Of a stretch of DNA of 17,245 bases, positions 15,480 to 17,245 are shown piece by piece (within the stretch, counting starts at the first letter, position 1; the number at the start of each line of letters is the position of its first letter). Where the stretch lies: contig JAITMH010000012.1 of the NCBI GenBank assembly GCA_031277445.1, forward strand, positions 1 to 17,245, written 5' to 3'. This DNA is from Burkholderiales bacterium (GTDB lineage: Bacteria; Pseudomonadota; Gammaproteobacteria; Burkholderiales; Casimicrobiaceae). Below the pieces are notes generated by a model, which saw only the letters and a program-made list of their open reading frames with translations, ran no database searches and had not been told where the DNA came from. The translations under genes and the position numbers were made by a program.

Positions 15480-15874
15480 AAGGAACCGCGTGGGCTTTGG
15501 TCAGCGTTGCGCTGGTATCGGCGGCGCAACTGTTGATGAAGTGGGGGATGACGCAACTGCCGCCGGTATCTGCTGTTCTGTCAATGGCGGAGTCGGCGGT
15601 TTGGTACACGCATCCCATGGCGCTGTTGAGCGTTACCGTCGGCGTTGTCTTTTATATGTTGTCGATGCTGTGCTGGTTGAAAGTACTGCATGCGTTGCCG
15701 CTTGGCCGCGCTTACCCTTTGTTAAGCCTCAGCTATGTGCTGGTCGCCGTGATGGCCGCCGTCTTGCCATGCTTCAGCGAGCCGCTCACCCTGCTCAAAA
15801 TCGCCGGAATCACCATGGTGTTGATCGGCGTTTGGTTTATCAACACCGATCAGAGATCAGGTATCAGGAAATAG
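15476..15874 (+). CDS. arnF: Undecaprenyl-phosphate-L-Ara4N flippase subunit ArnF
   Basis: Second subunit of the flippase, 132 residues with four hydrophobic segments. 'VSAAQLLMKWGM' (14-25), 'LPLGRAYPLLSLSYVLV' (74-90) and the final 'IAGITMVLIGVWFI' are typical of ArnE/ArnF. The ATG overlaps the arnE stop (ATGA). It is the last gene of the operon. The C-terminal residues TDQRSGIRK and the TAG stop are read from a GATCAGAGATCAGG-type repeat that begins here, so the original C-terminus has probably been replaced by a few residues; the core is intact. Confidence 0.93.
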   Translation: MKGTAWALVSVALVSAAQLLMKWGMTQLPPVSAVLSMAESAVWYTHPMALLSVTVGVVFYMLSMLCWLKVLHALPLGRAYPLLSLSYVLVAVMAAVLPCFSEPLTLLKIAGITMVLIGVWFINTDQRSGIRK

Positions 15875-16010
15875 GAATCAGAAAAGCGTCTCACGCGAAG
15901 GTGCGAAGAAAAAAGGCGTCATTGTGAGCGCAGCGAAGCAATCCAGCCCCCTCTCCCGCGAAGGGAGACGGTTTGTTCTTCTCCGCGATCTCCGCGCCTC
16001 CGCGTGAGAC
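15849..16010. repeat. Composite repeat block between arnF and the activase gene
   Basis: GATCAGAGATCAGGTATCAGG units (15849-15880) lead into an inverted pair, GTCTCACGCG (15888-15897) and CGCGTGAGAC (16001-16010), whose arms continue with imperfect matches. Between them lie a CATTGTGAGCGCAGCGAAGC piece and a CCCTCTCCC-CGCGAA-GGGAGA palindrome. The junction CAGAAAAGCGTCTCACGCG (15879-15897) is identical to the one at 2686-2704 in opposite orientation. Confidence 0.85.
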
Positions 16011-16014
16011 AAAA

Positions 16015-16035
16015 GGGCGGGTTTGAAACCCGCCC
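16015..16035. terminator. Palindrome between convergent genes, possible two-way terminator
   Basis: GGGCGGGTTT-G-AAACCCGCCC is a perfect 10-bp palindrome in the gap between the convergent arnF and activase genes. T-runs are absent on both sides, so it is a weak intrinsic terminator at best; it may also be one more dispersed repeat. Confidence 0.45.
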
Positions 16036-16068
16036 CTACATCTTTGCCTAAATCATGTTTCTGGTTTC

Positions 16069-16099
16069 CCGGACTGCGCCGCTTCGCGGCTTGTCCAGG
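16069..16099 (-). repeat. CGTAG-type hairpin at the activase gene 3' end
   Basis: On the minus strand, right after the TAG stop, CCTGGAC-AA-GCCGC-GAA-GCGGC-GCA-GTCCGGG folds into a stable hairpin. It is related to the unit at the trmD stop (5463-5510) and could protect or end the transcript. Confidence 0.6.
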
Positions 16100-17245
16100 C
16101 TACGCGCTGATCCCTGATAACACCGTCGCTTCCTCACGCGCCTCTTTTTTGTACACCGTTTCTTCATACTCCGGTTCTTTTTCCATGTTGCGGAATGCCA
16201 CCGAGAGCATCAGCTTGATCCGGTTCAACTGGTTGACTTCCGACGCGCCGGGGTCGTAATCAATCGCGGTGATGTTGGCGTGCGGATGGCGGTCTTTCAA
16301 CGCCTTGATCACTCCTTTTCCGGTGATGTGGTTGGGCAGACAGGCGAACGGTTGCATGCAGACGATGTTGGCCGCGCCTTGCTCGATCAACGCAACCATT
16401 TCAGCAGTCAGAAACCAGCCTTCGCCGGTTTGATTGCCACGCGACAGGATCGGTGCAGCGCCGAACGCCAGTTCATCAATGGTGTGCGGCGGGTCAAAGC
16501 GGTTGCTTTGCGTCAGCGCTTTGCGCATATCGCGGCGGTAAAACTCCATCGCCTTGATGACGATGTTGCCGGCAAGCGCCGCCAGCCTGCTTTTCGACAG
16601 AAACTGATGGTTGAAATCGTAGTCGTAAGCGCAATACAAAAGGAAATCCATCAACCCCGGCATCACGGCTTCGCCGCCTTCTTTTTCGATTACTTTGACC
16701 AGATCGTTGTTGGCCATCGGGTGGAATTTCACCAGAATCTCGCCGACCAGCCCGACGCGCGGTTTGCGTTGCTCGACAATTTCGAGACGATCGAAATCGC
16801 GAACGATACCGTAGATATTCTTTTTATAAGTGGAGAAGTCGCCTTTGAAAATCGCTTCCTTGCAGCGCGCCACCCACTGTTGGTACAGCGCTTCCGCCGC
16901 GCCCGGCACTTTTTCATACGGGCGTGTGCGGAACAGGACGTTCATCAGCAGATCACCATAGACGACGCCCATCATCAACCTGCCGAGCAACGGCAATGTT
17001 AATTTGAAACCTTCGTTTTTCTCCATCCCGACCACGTTGAACGACAGCACCGGCACATCGGGGAAGCCGCTGTCGTACATCGCCTTGCGCAGGTAGCTGA
17101 TGTAGTTAGTCGCGCGGCAACCGCCGCCTGTCTGCGTAATCAACATTGCTGTCGTCTCAGGATCGTATTCGCCGGATTTCAGCGCTTCGATGAGTTGCCC
17201 GATCACAATGATTGCCGGATAGCAAGCATCGTTGTTGACGTAACG
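16100..17245 (-). CDS. CoA-dehydratase-activase-like iron-sulfur protein, C-terminal part only
   Basis: The frame is open at the right edge, so the N-terminus lies outside. The visible 381 residues match the C-terminal region of the large proteins related to 2-hydroxyacyl-CoA dehydratase activators (YjiL-like, DUF2229 type), which are often about 1000-1400 residues long. Cysteines suited to Fe-S ligation sit in 'NNDACYPAI' at the edge, in 'QTGGGCRATNY' about 35 residues later, and in 'CMQPFACLPNH' near residue 296. The family's 'IDYDPGASEVNQLNRIKL' is near 328-345. Relatives couple ATP hydrolysis to low-potential electron transfer, but the physiological substrate of these fused forms is not established. 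The final residues 'LSGISA' and the TAG stop are read from repeat modules. The gene converges on arnF. Its ATPase domains, if present, are not in view. Confidence 0.88.
   Translation of the reverse strand, partial: RYVNNDACYPAIIVIGQLIEALKSGEYDPETTAMLITQTGGGCRATNYISYLRKAMYDSGFPDVPVLSFNVVGMEKNEGFKLTLPLLGRLMMGVVYGDLLMNVLFRTRPYEKVPGAAEALYQQWVARCKEAIFKGDFSTYKKNIYGIVRDFDRLEIVEQRKPRVGLVGEILVKFHPMANNDLVKVIEKEGGEAVMPGLMDFLLYCAYDYDFNHQFLSKSRLAALAGNIVIKAMEFYRRDMRKALTQSNRFDPPHTIDELAFGAAPILSRGNQTGEGWFLTAEMVALIEQGAANIVCMQPFACLPNHITGKGVIKALKDRHPHANITAIDYDPGASEVNQLNRIKLMLSVAFRNMEKEPEYEETVYKKEAREEATVLSGISA

Overview
The window reads as chromosomal DNA from a Gram-negative proteobacterium, most likely a betaproteobacterium. 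This rests on gene families and order: ispB followed by tRNA-Pro(CGG), trxB followed by an Smr-domain gene, the rpsP-rimM-trmD-rplS operon, and a full arnBCADTEF lipid A modification operon. No genus can be assigned by eye.

Layout. Positions 1-1308 look like the end of an integrated element (prophage or island). It holds a truncated replication-type winged-helix protein, an AlpA-like regulator with an AT-hook-like tail, a strong leftward promoter with a long structured leader, and a tandem site repeat. All of this abuts the 3' end of tRNA-Pro(CGG) at 1309-1385. Positions 1468-7202 are leftward housekeeping genes: ispB, the Smr-domain gene, trxB, rplS, trmD, rimM and rpsP. Positions 7414-8193 hold a rightward toxin-antitoxin pair: a RelE/ParE-type toxin with a long two-part antitoxin. 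Positions 8269-15874 are the rightward arn operon, which makes 4-amino-4-deoxy-L-arabinose (L-Ara4N), carries it on undecaprenyl phosphate, flips it and transfers it to lipid A. The predicted outcome is resistance to cationic peptides and polymyxin. Positions 16100-17245 hold the C-terminal third or less of a large CoA-dehydratase-activase-like iron-sulfur protein, convergent with arnF and running off the window.

The most unusual feature is a family of short repeat modules that recurs in nearly every gap between genes. The modules are a 'GATCAGGAATCAGG' string, a 'CTCACGCGGAGGCGCGGAG' arm, 'CCCTCTCCC...GGGAGAGGG' palindromes, 'ATTCTGCG...CGCAGAAT' palindromes, 'TTCGTGTTTTTCGTGGTTAA' arms, and 'CGTAGCCTGGACAAG' hairpins. 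They are reused in shuffled order and often flanked by long inverted arms. They also enter coding sequence: one block is inserted in frame inside the Smr-domain gene, and others supply the last codons or stop codon of arnF, trmD and the activase gene. One composite splits the otherwise overlapping arn operon between arnA and arnD.

Limits: all homology calls come from reading motifs and lengths by eye, with no database search.
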